This document shows positions 53,735-64,000 of a stretch of DNA of 64,000 nt, piece by piece. The notes below the pieces were generated by a model, which was given only the letters and a program-made list of their open reading frames with translations, made no database searches and was not told the DNA's origin. The translations under genes and the position numbers were made by a program. Every line of letters begins with the position of its first letter. Position 1 is the first letter of the stretch. The stretch covers positions 16,582,027-16,646,026 of the forward strand of contig OY759221.1 in NCBI GenBank assembly GCA_963662175.1. Reading direction: 5' to 3'. Origin of the DNA: Aradus depressus (Eukaryota > Arthropoda > Insecta > Hemiptera > Aradidae).

Positions 53735-54299
53735 GCTTTAACTACAAGGTCATATCGCCTACTATCAGAGAGCCCTTTCGTCACTCTGGTGGACATGAGC
53801 CCGACTCTACTGTGGGAGTCCTAAATTTTGCCTACCCTAAATTTTTATTCCCCTAGGGTAGGGGTCTTTAACGAGTACCTGACATCGTACAGGCTCGGGA
53901 CCATCGCTTAGCAGCCCATCCAAAGGACGGCGTGCTTAAGTTTATTTTACCTCCCAGTTATCAATTAATTCAATGAAAGAGTAGCTTTAAGTAATGTGAA
54001 AATAATTTATCATTTCTGAATATTCTAAAATTGGGCCAATGAAAATTCTTTTCATTGGTATCTCTCTTCTCTCTGCTGCTGTTTTGAATAAATTAAACAC
54101 AGCCAATCTCTCCAAATATGTTGCTAACAATTCAGAAAATTAAAATCATATTTTACAAGAAAATTCCACAAGAATAATTCTTATAAATATTAAAGTTTAT
54201 AACTTGTAAGAATAATTGAGCTTTCAGATAGGTACCTAGTTGTTATTGCTGTTAGATATTAAACATAAAATTGATGAAAGGAAATACATATAGGTAGGT

Positions 54300-54615
54300 A
54301 TATATAAAAATTCGATGCCGAGTTTTCAACGGAATTTCATGTCTTCCACGATTCAAAAATGGAAAAAAAAAATGTCTGGGTGTCTGTGAACACGATAACT
54401 TCCGATAGAATCATCGATCAACTCAAAACTGTCAATATGATTTGATGTCCCGATGTATTGAATATATCGACAAGAAATTTTATATTTAAATTCAAAACCT
54501 CACAAGGATGGCACATATTAAATTTCCGCTAAATCGGTTAAAAAGAAGAGACCAGAAAAGGGGGACTTGACTCAATTACCCTTACTGATTCACTGACAAT
54601 TTTTTTTATATTCAG
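54300..54615 (+). repeat. Family A fragment
   Basis: AAAATTCGATGCCGAGTTTT, CACGATAACTTCCGATAGAA and the TTCAAAACCTCACAAGGATG module. Confidence 0.7.
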
Positions 54616-54796
54616 CTAACGATATATTTTGTGAGTTTAAATTTCTGTATTTATAAAGAGATTTTTCCAATTTTACACATTATAGTAAATTAAAATTGAA
54701 ATTTTTTTTTATTTTTTTTTTCACATATATTTTGAAATTTTCGACTGTAAATATACATCGCAATAAGGAAATATGAACAGAATAAAATGAAAAACA

Positions 54797-55200
54797 CATC
54801 ACTTGAGTCTCTTGATGAAGCGGCTGGTCAGCACCACCGCCTCCTCAGGGTTCCTCCTCAGGCTGGAGGTCACAAGGCCAATGTCGATTTAGTTAGGAGG
54901 GTTCCCCGGCAAAGACCGAACCGACATTGCTTCCACCAGTGTGTTCGTTACTTCGTGTAAGAATGGTATGTTTAGGTCATGGTGTAATGTTAAGTTTGAA
55001 ACATAGAATGGGCATTGTGTAATTGTTCGGAGGATTTTAATTTGAATGGCTTGAATTCTTTTAATGTGTTGGGGCTTGGCAGCACCCCAGAGGTGAACGC
55101 CATACTTCCAGATAGGTCTGATAATGGCCTTGTAGACTCCCAGTTTATGGTTGAGACGAAGTTGAAATCGCTTGTCTAGTAGTCTTTTGAGCAGTCCAAA
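54797..55200 (-). pseudogene. Jockey-like LINE RT C-terminal fragment
   Basis: The minus strand reads LLKRLLDKRFQLRLNHKLGV, YKAIIRPIWKYGVHLWGAAK, then KILRTITQCPFYVSNLTLHH and DLNIPFLHEV. It is homologous to the end of ORF2 (19960-20150). It ends near 54797 without a clear tail. Confidence 0.75.
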
Positions 55201-55679
55201 TCATCGTTTCATTTTCTATCGAGTCATGAAAATATTTTTCAATTCCTTACTACTCTCAAACTGCATATTTTTAAACTATTCAATAGTTGGTCCCCTTGAG
55301 AGAGTGAGGCCCTTGAACTGACAGAAACACCCCCTTCGTCGAGCTAAACTTCTTCGTGTCTCCAGACATTACACATTTTCCGCATCCAATTTCCATATCA
55401 AAACCGCAACCCCAACAACCGGAGAAGGGGATGGGGGAGCCTTTATCAAAGTTGTACAATAAAGTCAAATTTATCATGAAAAGTTTGGTTGGTCGCTTTG
55501 TTTTCTCAGTTCATTCAAACTATCTTTCTTTTCTTCCTTCCTTTGGCAATAATAAACCACGATGAATTACTATAAATGTTCCTTGTTTTTTTTGTCTTAT
55601 TTACTCTTCTTTCCTGTTCCCATTTTTATGTAATTTTTTTTTTGTTTTACTCTCTTATGCCTTAGTATTCGTTAAAACA

Positions 55680-55822
55680 AAAAATTGAGTTCGAGTTTTC
55701 AATACACGAGGTCCTCTTAACACGACGACCATTTTGTCTATGTCTAATTGTGTATGTGACTGGAACATTGTGAGCACACTGACTCAGAAAATTGAGACCA
55801 ATTTAGTTTGGTAAGTATATTT
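55680..55822 (+). repeat. Direct repeat, left copy
   Basis: It begins AAAATTGAGTTCGAGTTTTC. The first 45 bases are identical to 56353 onward, and the rest is roughly 80-85% similar. It could be an unusually long target duplication or two copies of an older repeat. Confidence 0.75.
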
Positions 55823-56352
55823 GAAATGAAATGAAACTTTATTGCTTATAGACATACAAATCTCATAGCAAGGGTTGACCTTACTAGTTCACACATAAAT
55901 TTAATACATTTTATATATATATGACATAATACATAAAAGTTTTTATATCAATACAAACATAAATTTAAAATAGACAATATAACGAACTTAATTAAACAAA
56001 AAATTAATTTTGGAGGATACAACATTATAAATATGGGCCGAAGTAAAGAAAAGAAAAATACCAACTGTTGTGAAATGTATTATATTGAAATGTATAAGGT
56101 AAACGAGAGAGAAAATCATAATAAAACTGTTTTTATAAATTTTAAACTATTAGTTACGAAAATAAATATATTATTGATTTTTTCATCGTCATCAATACTT
56201 AACTAATTAATTATTTTATCGCAGATTGCATTAGAGTGTGAAATAAATTAATTGATAAAGTTTTTGTATTGGTTTAACATTGGACAAGTTATGAGAAGAT
56301 GGAGTGTGTTATCATTATCACTGTTACAAAGTGGACAAACAGAGTCAAGCTG
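55823..56352 (-). pseudogene. LINE 3' fragment flanked by 143-bp direct repeats
   Basis: The minus strand encodes DSVCPLCNSDNDNTLHLLIT then CPML, the post-RT C-x2-C...H...C motif, followed by decayed sequence and a 3' end with AATAAAG and TTTCATTTCA tail. It lies exactly between two copies of a 143-bp sequence (55680-55822, 56353-56495). Confidence 0.7.
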
Positions 56353-56495
56353 AAAATTGAGTTCGAGTTTTCAATACACGAGGTCCTCTTAACACGAGAG
56401 GACCTCTCTATGTCTATTGGTGTATGTGACTAAACTTTGTGAGCGCTCTGATTGAGAAAACTGAGATCACTTTAGTTTGTTAAGTATATTTTACA
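56353..56495 (+). repeat. Direct repeat, right copy
   Basis: Partner of 55680-55822. This copy also contains a 10-bp perfect hairpin, GAGGTCCTCT-TAACACG-AGAGGACCTC. Confidence 0.75.
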
Positions 56496-56506
56496 AGATA
56501 CCAGAG

Positions 56507-56820
56507 CGCCGGTAGCCCAGTGGTAACATGCTTGCCTACTGAGCTCAAGATCACAAGTTGAAAAACCCGACCAAGGCCCTTAGGTTTTTTATTTGGGAGG
56601 TGAAAAAACCTTGAGCCTCTTTTCGGATGGGACGTTAAGCGATGGTCCCGAGCCTGTGCGATATGAGGGGTTCGTTAAAGATCCCTACCCTCGGTGAATG
56701 AACCTAGGTAGGCAAAATTTAGGCTTCCCATATTAGAGTTAGGCTCATGTTCACCAGAGTGACGAAAGAGCGCTCTGGTAGTAGGCGATATGACCTTATA
56801 GTTAAAGCCCGGGCATGTTA
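56507..56820 (+). mobile_element. SINE-B variant subfamily, near full length
   Basis: Head GCGCCGGTAGCCCAGTGG with a decayed B box, body AAAAAACCTTGAGCC. It ends AAGCCCGGGCATG without a CCTAA tail. Confidence 0.85.
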
Positions 56821-56935
56821 CAATAACTATTTCAATAATAATACTAAATACACTGAAAAGTACATAATAATTTGTTTATTTCCATATGAGATCGGTTTTG
56901 GGGGGGAATATGAATAATAGACATTAAAGTAATAA

Positions 56936-57035
56936 ATTCCCTCTCGGGGCCATGGATGTTGTAAATAACTAAATAACACCATTATAGATACATGGTTAAT
57001 ATGCATCACGACATAAGGCTAATTAAAAAAAAAGG
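56936..57035 (+). mobile_element. SINE-C, 5'-truncated
   Basis: TTCCCTCTCGGGGCCATGG through ACATAAGGCTAATT plus A's. Confidence 0.75.
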
Positions 57036-57111
57036 CTAATTGAAAAACTGTTTTTAAAATATATATTTTTTTGTATTATTTTAATATTCATAGTGAATAA
57101 TACAGGTGGTG

Positions 57112-57308
57112 TGGGAGCCATGGTTGCCGTGCGAGCTAGAGCGTAGGGCTTTGGTCGCATGGTCTCACTATGGTTTGCGGGTTCGAATCCCGTCCGGGAG
57201 TGAGTTTTATTTCGTAAATAGAACTCCCTCCTGGGGCCATGGATGTCGTAAATAACTAGATAACACATTGACATGGCTAATATGCACCGTACATAAGCTC
57301 AAAAAAAA
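57112..57308 (+). mobile_element. SINE-C, full length, 12-bp TSD
   Basis: TSD ATACAGGTGGTG / ATACAGCTGGTG (57100-57111, 57309-57320; one mismatch). Head, B box and A tail are present. Confidence 0.9.
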
Positions 57309-57664
57309 ATACAGCTGGTGAAAAATGTATTTTAGAAATGTCACATTTTGAAAATAAATGATTAAATTATTCTTTATGTGGTATTATATTATTATTCCCT
57401 AAGATATATTTGTACATTCTTTATTACTGGTAAAACCAGAGCCAAAAAGCTCCCTAATAAATTGAAGTTGAAAAATAAATAAACACATCGATAAATAAAT
57501 AAAAAGGGTAGCCTGGGTTTTATTTAGGATTTAGAGGTCATTTACAGAAAATCACTTGGACTCACCCTCGGCAGTGCCAGAAAATATTGTACCATTCGAA
57601 TCCAGTTCAGGCTCCTGGGAAGCTCAACCAACCAACATGAAAAAGTATTCTCTTCTGTATTTAG

Positions 57665-57960
57665 ATTTACTTCCCTATACACAAGGTATGGAAGAAGTTA
57701 TGTAATCGGTCAGAAATTCGATATAGAATACACCGGAAGATTATATTTTCCAACCTTCTAAACTTCTCGATTACAAAAACGAAGAAAAACAAAAGTGGCT
57801 GTGTTAGTGTCTAAGAACACGACAACTCCCGATAGAATGAATGTATTGGTTCGGGATTTTATATGTGAATCCAGAACCTCATAAGAACGTCACCTATCTA
57901 TTTTCAGTCAAATATCACCTACCATCAAAAAAGCTCTGGTGGTCATGATCCCAATAATAA
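57665..57960 (+). repeat. Family A head fragment joined to SINE-B scrap
   Basis: ATACACAAGGTATGGAAGAA head to ACGTCACCTATCTATTTTCA, then a short SINE-B tail piece (57905-57950). Confidence 0.65.
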
Positions 57961-58022
57961 TAATAATCTTTATTCCATTTGAAATAAAATACATTTCATT
58001 GGAAGGAGTTCAGCCAGCCTTC

Positions 58023-58419
58023 TATATATGAGGAGTTTGGAGCCAGAGCGGACCAACTGGTTGAAACTAAACAGGAAGAAAATGGCAATTGAAAATTGAG
58101 AACATTTTGTTTATCTCCATAAATGGGCCCCAAATATTTATTTATATTTGAAATTTTAGAATAGTATTGGATGAATGATCCCTTTTTGTGTTCTATAAAG
58201 TTTTTGAAGGCCGTATGATCCATTGTGACTTTGAAAATATATGCACAAAATATTTGTGGACTAAACTTAAAGTGCTGCTATCTATCACTGAAGTGAAGAA
58301 ACTAAGTGATCCGCACTGGTTTTGAAAAAAGGGAACCTACGCCAACATCAGGATGGTAATAACTCATTTTCCGAAAAATTGTGAGTTGGTCCGCTCTGGC
58401 TCCAAACTCCTCATATATA
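58023..58419. repeat. 36-bp perfect inverted repeat, 325-bp spacer
   Basis: 58023-58058 (TATATATGAGGAGTTTGGAG...) is the exact inverse of 58384-58419. The spacer is unique AT-rich sequence. It may be the ends of an element or two small inverted copies. Confidence 0.7.
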
Positions 58420-58586
58420 AAGTGTATCAGATACAGTGAAAAAAAAGAAGTGAAAATTGACATAGTAAAGTGTTGAGATGAAATAATTATATTCAAAAAA
58501 TGAAAATTTCATTTCATTATGGCAGATGGGATACCTTACTCATTTTGGCCATTTTACGACTTAACAACTTATTCCCTGTGACCATA

Positions 58587-58809
58587 GATTTCGTCGCTCT
58601 GGTGGACCCGACTCTATTATGGGATTCCTAAATTTTCATTCACTTAGGGTAGTAGTCTTTAACGAGTACCAAATACCGTACAGGCTCTATCGGAAGGTTT
58701 TTTCAACTACCAGATAAAAAAACCTAAGGGCCTTGGCCAGATTTCGAACCTGCGATCTTGAGATCAGTAAGCTAAGACGCTACCTCTGAGAGAGCTACCA
58801 GCGCCCTCT
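58587..58809 (-). mobile_element. SINE-B, old diverged copy
   Basis: Minus strand, B box TTCGAACC region present, several deletions. Confidence 0.75.
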
Positions 58810-59003
58810 AATTAGTGTTAATACATTAATTTATGAGAAATACAACTGGGATATAAAGTTTGTGTCGTTTCTAACTCGGAAATTATAGTAGTAATGAACT
58901 CGAAATTTGAAATGAAGGTGTCACAGATCAGATTATATTTTGGATGAAATCGGACGTAAAATTTCGAAGAACTTCCTAAAATATATGATTTAATCAAAAC
59001 TCT

Positions 59004-59540
59004 ATGTATAATGACGTTAGCCACGAAATAAGAGCACGCATTGCTGCAGGGAACAGATGTCTATTTGCGGTCAAAAGAATACTCAAATTCCGTACATTAA
59101 CGCGGAGGGCCAAGCTAATAGTCTATAAAACCATTGTCCGTCCAATTGTAACTTACACTGGTGAAACTTGGGCGTTGACAAAAGAAAATGAAGAGACTCT
59201 GCTACTGTGGGAACGCAAAGTACTCAGAAAGATTTATGGACCTGTTTCCGAGAACGGCAGATGGCGTATCCGGAAGAACAGAGAGTTGAGAGACCTCTAC
59301 GGGGAATCCGACTTGGTATCCGTGATCAAGCAGGCCAGATTATGTTGGTTGGGCCACGTAGATAGAATGGAAGGAGGAAGACCGAGACTCCGTTGGCTGG
59401 ACGACGTCGAGGCGGACCTCCGAGTGTTGGGCGTCAGAGGATGGAGGGAGAAGGTTTTAGATCGAGACGAATGGAGGAGGATTGTGACAGAGGCCCGGGT
59501 TCTTTCAGGACCGTAGCGCCGCAGGAAGAAGAAGAAGAAG
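59004..59540 (+). pseudogene. 5'-truncated LINE with open RT C-terminus and 12-bp TSD
   Basis: A perfect TSD, AATCAAAACTCT, lies at 58992-59003 and 59541-59552. One uninterrupted 170-codon frame reads IAAGNRCLFAVKRILKFRTL, RPIVTYTGETWAL, WERKVLRKIYGPVSENGRW, CWLGHVDRMEGGRPRLRWLD, stop TAG at 59514. The tail is (GAA)n. The unbroken frame and exact TSD indicate a young insertion. The ATG at 59004 falls at the truncation point and is accidental. Confidence 0.87.
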
Positions 59541-59552
59541 AATCAAAACTCT

Positions 59553-59767
59553 CTCCATTTAATGGATAAATATGGAAATACAAATTTAAAAATTGCTTCC
59601 TGGGGAGGGGGCAAGTAGCTAGCTAGGAGCATATCCCTGAGTGGAGAGTAGGCAGGACAGTGGAGGAGCAAATGGGCCAGGTCATCTCTCACAGCCTCAT
59701 CAGCACACAGGGGGCATATCCGTTCAGGCTGTAGCACGTGTCGCTCCCCCTGAACACATGATCCCAA
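59553..59767 (-). pseudogene. LINE C-terminal zinc-motif fragment
   Basis: The minus strand reads RICPLCADEAVRDDLAHLLL then HCPAYSPLRDMLL, the C-x2-C...H...C block of LINE ORF2 C-termini. The insertion at 59004-59540 sits directly beside it, and may have split it. Confidence 0.6.
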
Positions 59768-59985
59768 CTTTACTTTGGAAATTCAAAATTTTGCCTATCC
59801 AAGTTTGTTAGAGGCCTTAAAGGAGTGCATGACAGACTAGGGTCCATCGCTTAATTTCCTATCCAAAAGATGGCATGCTCAAGGTATTTGCACCTAAGAT
59901 GAAAAACCTGAAAGTCTCGGCCGGGTTTCGAACCCGCGATATTGAGCTCAGTCAGTAAGCACGATACGTCTGAGGTACCAGGCCA
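59767..59985 (-). mobile_element. SINE-B, very diverged copy
   Basis: Minus strand. GGGTTTCGAACCCGCGA and AATTTTGCCTATCC survive; the body is eroded. Confidence 0.65.
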
Positions 59986-60446
59986 GACATATCATCACTA
60001 CCAGAGTGCTCTTTCCTCTAAGGATTCCGTTTGAATGTCTCTGTTTTAAGACCCTTCTCCAGAACTGGATGTATTCCCTGGTCTGCGATTTTTTTATTGC
60101 CGCCGTTGCTTTTAGAGTTTCCGCAGAAGGGTTCTGGTCATATGTATCCTGACCCTACTTAATTATCTAGTGTAGGGGGCCTTAACGGGATATTGAATAA
60201 GTTTAGAATGAAATTGCTTATATTTGAGAAGAACTGATGCGGTATAACATCGCATGAATACCAATGCCGAGTTGAGAGTGCTGTGAGTGGCATGCTCCAA
60301 ATATGCCTTTACAATGAACATACGACATTGGATTTCATGCCTCATTGGAGCCACCGATATTGCTCCCATCACACTCACTCCACTCTTTAATATCGGTTGG
60401 CAGTCAATTGGATTTTTTCAATAATCAATAGTCTCTTTTTTTTTCT

Positions 60447-60700
60447 TGTTTTTTTTTTTTTTTTTTTTTTTTTTTCAGCCAGAATTTCACATTTTTGAGA
60501 GAACAGCGTTTTAACACAATTGTTGGTTGTTTCTTTTTGTCCAGGAATGGTTGAAATAAACTGGTGTTAGTAGCTGTATTGGATTGTATTCTGCCAATTT
60601 GTATTTCAAACAGATGGTTATAACGAATTTTGCTCATATCGATGACGTATGGCGGATCTACCATCAGACAAATCTGAGGCACTAAAGCCAACAGGGCCAC
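60447..60700 (-). pseudogene. Possible poly(A)-tailed retrocopy fragment
   Basis: On the minus strand a 91-codon frame (MALLALVPQICLMVDPPYVI...) runs directly into a run of about 27 A's (T run 60447-60476 on the plus strand). The junction of non-repeat coding-like sequence to pure A suggests a retroposed transcript, but no parent gene is recognised and no TSD was found. Confidence 0.3.
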
Positions 60701-60834
60701 GCTTACAGTAATTTTACTCAGACGGCTCTTCGTTTCTTTTATTAAGTGTAACTCTTATTTCACTGTATAAGTATATTTATGTTTATTTCCAAAATATATA
60801 ACGAATATATAATGTATCACCAACAATCTAATTC

Positions 60835-61620
60835 CCCAGCAAGATCAATTACATTATAGGATTTTGAATTCACAAATAGAATTTCGTCGATACATTCATA
60901 ACAACTAAAATTATAAGGGATTTGAGTTGAGCCCTCCTCTGTTCCCCACATAAATTTTTTTTTATTTGCACAAAAAAATACATTTTAAGGCAAAACAAAA
61001 GAAAGTTGGTTTCACAAATATAGTAATAATAGCAAAATAGAAAAATAAAACAACATCCAATACATATACGAATACATAAAGACTTGATTAATAACTTAAT
61101 AAAATAATAATTAAAATATTAAAAAATAAATAAATAATAAAAATGGTGTCCATGTCCTCTTGGCTTGTCCACTTAGCATCTCAGAATGCGAGATTATGTT
61201 TAGTGTTCTCATACAGAACAAGATGATGTCATTGCGGTCCAATTAATAGTGTCTCCAACCAAAAACCAAGACATTTTTGATACATTGTTCAGATACATTT
61301 CTGTAAATAATATTGTTATATAACTTTACATTGTAAATAAATTGTTGATATGCCATGAGTCCATGAGGCCACAAAATAAAAAAAAAATATTAAAAATAGT
61401 CAGAAAACCATTTTCCACCTGGCGGATTTGACTGAAACTAAATTGTTGTAATCGTTCTGGGGTTCTGGATTCACATGTAAAATTTCGTGTCGATACATTT
61501 ATTTTCTCGACAGTTATCTCAAACGAAAAGACCGAAATTATTTTTAAAATTTTTGTAATCAAGGAATCAGAAAACACGGAATTCCGTTAAAAACTCACAC
61601 ATTGAATTTCTTACCGATCA
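60835..61620 (-). repeat. Family A fragments
   Basis: Pieces at 60835-60950 and 61435-61620 (GTGTCGATACATTTATTTTC and the inverted head), separated by an AT-rich LINE-tail-like insert. Confidence 0.6.
60952..61135 (-). mobile_element. Possible LINE 3' tail
   Basis: On the minus strand an A/T-rich stretch ends TTTTTTTGTGCAAATAAA plus A's, like a LINE 3' UTR with polyadenylation signal. No coding supports it. Confidence 0.3.
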
Positions 61621-61988
61621 TTACACAGTTAAAATATTTTTACAAACTAAATTAAGTAAAGTAATCCACCCAAAGATAACTTCATTACTTCACACAAATA
61701 AATGAAATGAAATAATCCGCTAATACAGAACTTCTTCATTACTTCACATAATTCTAATTTAAATATTCCTATAACTCAGGTTAATTAATTTCCCATATAC
61801 CAGAAGTTAATGACATTTTAACGGAATATATTATCTTTCAAGACCCTGAAATAAACTGCAGTTTATAACCCGTCTGGTTTTATAATGAAGAGAAGTAACG
61901 ACAGTTTAATTAAAACTTAATATTTGCATCTATAAAATAAAGGTGGTTAAAAGAAGTTGAAGATATAAAAAGAGATAGAGTGAGGGCG

Positions 61989-63080
61989 GAGACCAGGTGC
62001 TGGAAACGGCCGTAAATACATTAGCCTGGAGCCTGGACCCGGGGCCAATTTGTACAGTATGACCCATTTAGTTGCCATCGTATTCACTAGAGTGCAGGCT
62101 TTTATTTTTATTTTTCAGAAGAAATTGTCAATTTTGAAATGTTTGAACGAAGAAAAAGGACCAATCGCTACACAATTCACCACGAAGTTTGTGTTGAAAC
62201 TGTGTTATAATAATAATTCTTTAATGATTTTAAGCTGTAAATTTTCTCATCTTCCTAGTCTATAAGAGTAGAGAAATATTTCAATGTTGAAATGTTTGAG
62301 ACCAGGTGGTAGAAACGGCCGTAAATACATTAGCCTGGACCCGGGCACAATTTGTACAGTATGACCCATTTAGTTTCCATCGTATTCACTAGAGTGCAGG
62401 CTTTTATTTTTATTTTTCAGAAAAAATTGTCAATTTCGAAATATTTGAACAAAGAAAAAGGAACAATCGCTACACAATTCACCACGAAGTTTGTGTTGTA
62501 TCTGTGTAATAATAATATTTTTTTAATGATTTTATGCTGTAAACTCTCTCATCTTCCTAGCCTATATCAGTAGAGAAAAATTTTCAATTTTGAAATGTTT
62601 GAGACCAGGTGGTAGAAACGGCCGGAAATACATTAGCCTGGCCCTGGGGCCAGTTTGTAACGTATCCATTTAGTTTGAACCTTATCCACTAGAGTGCAGG
62701 CTTCTATTTTTATTTTGATTTTTTTGTTTTCAGAAAAAATTGTGGTTTTTGAAATGTTTGGACGAAAAAAAAAAGGATCAATCTCTACACTATTCCCCAT
62801 GAAGTTTATGTTGTAACTATAAGAGTAGAGAAAAATTTGCAATTTAGAAATGTTTGAGACCAATCACTGAAAACGATCGTAAATATATTAGTCTGGTCCC
62901 AGGGTCAATTTGTACAGTATGGCCCATTTAGTTGTCACCTTATTCACTAGAGTGCAGGCTTTTATTTTCATTTTTTTTTTCTCGAAGTAATTGTCAATTT
63001 TGAAATGTTTGAATGACAAAAAAAAAAACAGTTTCTACACTATTTACCACGCAGCCTATACTGTAACTGTGTAATAATAA
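61989..63080 (+). repeat. ~300-bp tandem repeat, four copies
   Basis: Copies start at 61989, 62298, 62601 and 62856 with GAGACCA. Spacings are 309, 303 and 255 bp, the third copy having a deletion. Each copy shares CACTAGAGTGCAGGCTT and CAATTTGTACAGTATG-like blocks. Short open frames in copies 1 and 2 are parallel but not conserved in copies 3 and 4, so probably non-coding. Confidence 0.9.
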
Positions 63081-63844
63081 ACATTTTCTATTTATTAATA
63101 ATAAAATGTATTTATTTATTTATATTATATGATATGGTAATTGGATACGTCTGTCAATTATGTAGGTACAGTAAAATAGCTTATAAATTATGTACGTCAA
63201 CCGATATTAAATCTTTAATACAAACAGCTGTGATCTGAATGATAATACTTATGAGTATACAATAGAAAATAAATAAACCAAAACCTCCAGTATTAATAAA
63301 TACAATACATACTATTTTTTTTAAGTTTCTAGTTATAAATATTTTTTCAAGACGATGTTTCAGAGAGATAAGACGCCCCTTCCTCAGTTCACATAAAGCA
63401 AAATATAGAAAAATAACATATATATGTATAGGTATACATGTAATAAATAAAAATGTAAATAGCAATGAAGTAATTAGTAAATAACTATAAAAATAATGAT
63501 AATAATAAAAATATAAAACAAAAAGTAATTACGAAAGAACTCTGCTTATTAAAAATGAAAGCGAAGTAATGAAGTTTCCTTAACATAAACATTTTTAATC
63601 TTACTTTTTTTTTATATTATCATTTGCTTTTAAAAAGTGGCGAAGGGAATTAAAGAAGTTATTTATAATGACAATAAAGTAATAATTGATTTGAATTGAA
63701 TCATGGAATATGAAGAAGGAAGATGTTAAGTGGGAAATCTTATTTTTTTAAAGCTTGATATCTCAATTCTTTTCATATATATATTTTTAATTTTCATAAT
63801 ATATTATTAGAATAAACTTTTAAAATAACTCCGTGGAATCAACC
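63081..63844. other. No gene seen
   Basis: Very AT-rich; the 94-codon minus frame at 63181-63465 is hydrophobic low complexity. Confidence 0.35.
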
Positions 63845-64000
63845 AACCATCAGACAGGGGCTCAAGTCAAAAATATTAAGAATTGGCTATGTAATAAATA
63901 TATAATAAAATATTTATATTATTTTAAATTCAAAACCCCATAAGAACGACACCAATTAATTTTCTCTCGAATTAGGCCGATGGAAAGGGGGGTCAGAGAA
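63845..64000 (+). repeat. Family A fragment running off the window
   Basis: TTCAAAACCCCATAAGAACG and AATTAGGCCGATGGAAAG. Confidence 0.65.

Larger units (their letters stand above)
52960..53957 (-). mobile_element. SINE-B split by a hAT element
   Basis: Pieces 52967-52987 and 53735-53957 rejoin exactly at the hAT TSD (GCTTTAAC). The tRNA-like head is missing. Confidence 0.85.

Overview
The window reads as a repeat-saturated, AT-rich nuclear segment of an arthropod, most likely an insect. The evidence is one intron-containing gene for a secreted cuticle-like protein, Jockey-type LINEs, mariner, pogo/Tigger and hAT DNA transposons, and two tRNA-derived SINE families, one with a CCTAA tail (the complement of the insect telomere repeat). 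There is no bacterial-style gene packing. The species cannot be named from sequence alone.

Only one cellular gene is well supported: a four-exon minus-strand gene (coding exons 50149-50144, 46925-46800, 44475-44266, 43759-43244). All its introns are phase 0. It encodes a 285-residue secreted Gln-rich protein with a signal peptide and a partial Rebers-Riddiford-like motif, and has a TATA/TCAGT core promoter just upstream. Its introns are full of SINEs, a poly-G DNA element and other repeats. A few isolated stretches (10529-10587, 30704-30790, 42332-42577) resemble terminal exons but cannot be assigned to genes.

The rest is a layered record of transposition, and target-site duplications (TSDs) give the order of events. 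At 15089-21137 a pogo/Tigger element, which had already lost its catalytic core, was hit by a full-length Jockey-like LINE (15950-20821) with two intact ORFs and an identical TSD of about 36 bp. At 8280-9350 a decayed mariner carries a SINE with a 13-bp TSD. At 31798-33055 a hAT with a perfect 8-bp TSD carries a 5'-truncated LINE with a 12-bp TSD. At 40377-40935 and 52988-53734 hAT elements sit inside SINEs. At 3095-5445 one old repeat copy holds three separate later insertions.

The commonest sequence is an unclassified non-coding interspersed repeat (family A here). It has a head hairpin and repeated internal modules and occurs in more than 20 pieces on both strands. SINE-B (tRNA-like head, about 320 bp, CCTAA tail) has about 20 copies; SINE-C (tRNA-Ser/Leu-like head) has five. 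Satellite DNA includes a 47 x 24-bp array (51058-52185) and a roughly 300-bp unit repeated four times (61989-63080). Three foldback elements with Penelope-like, hammerhead-like core motifs are the best candidates for something unusual.
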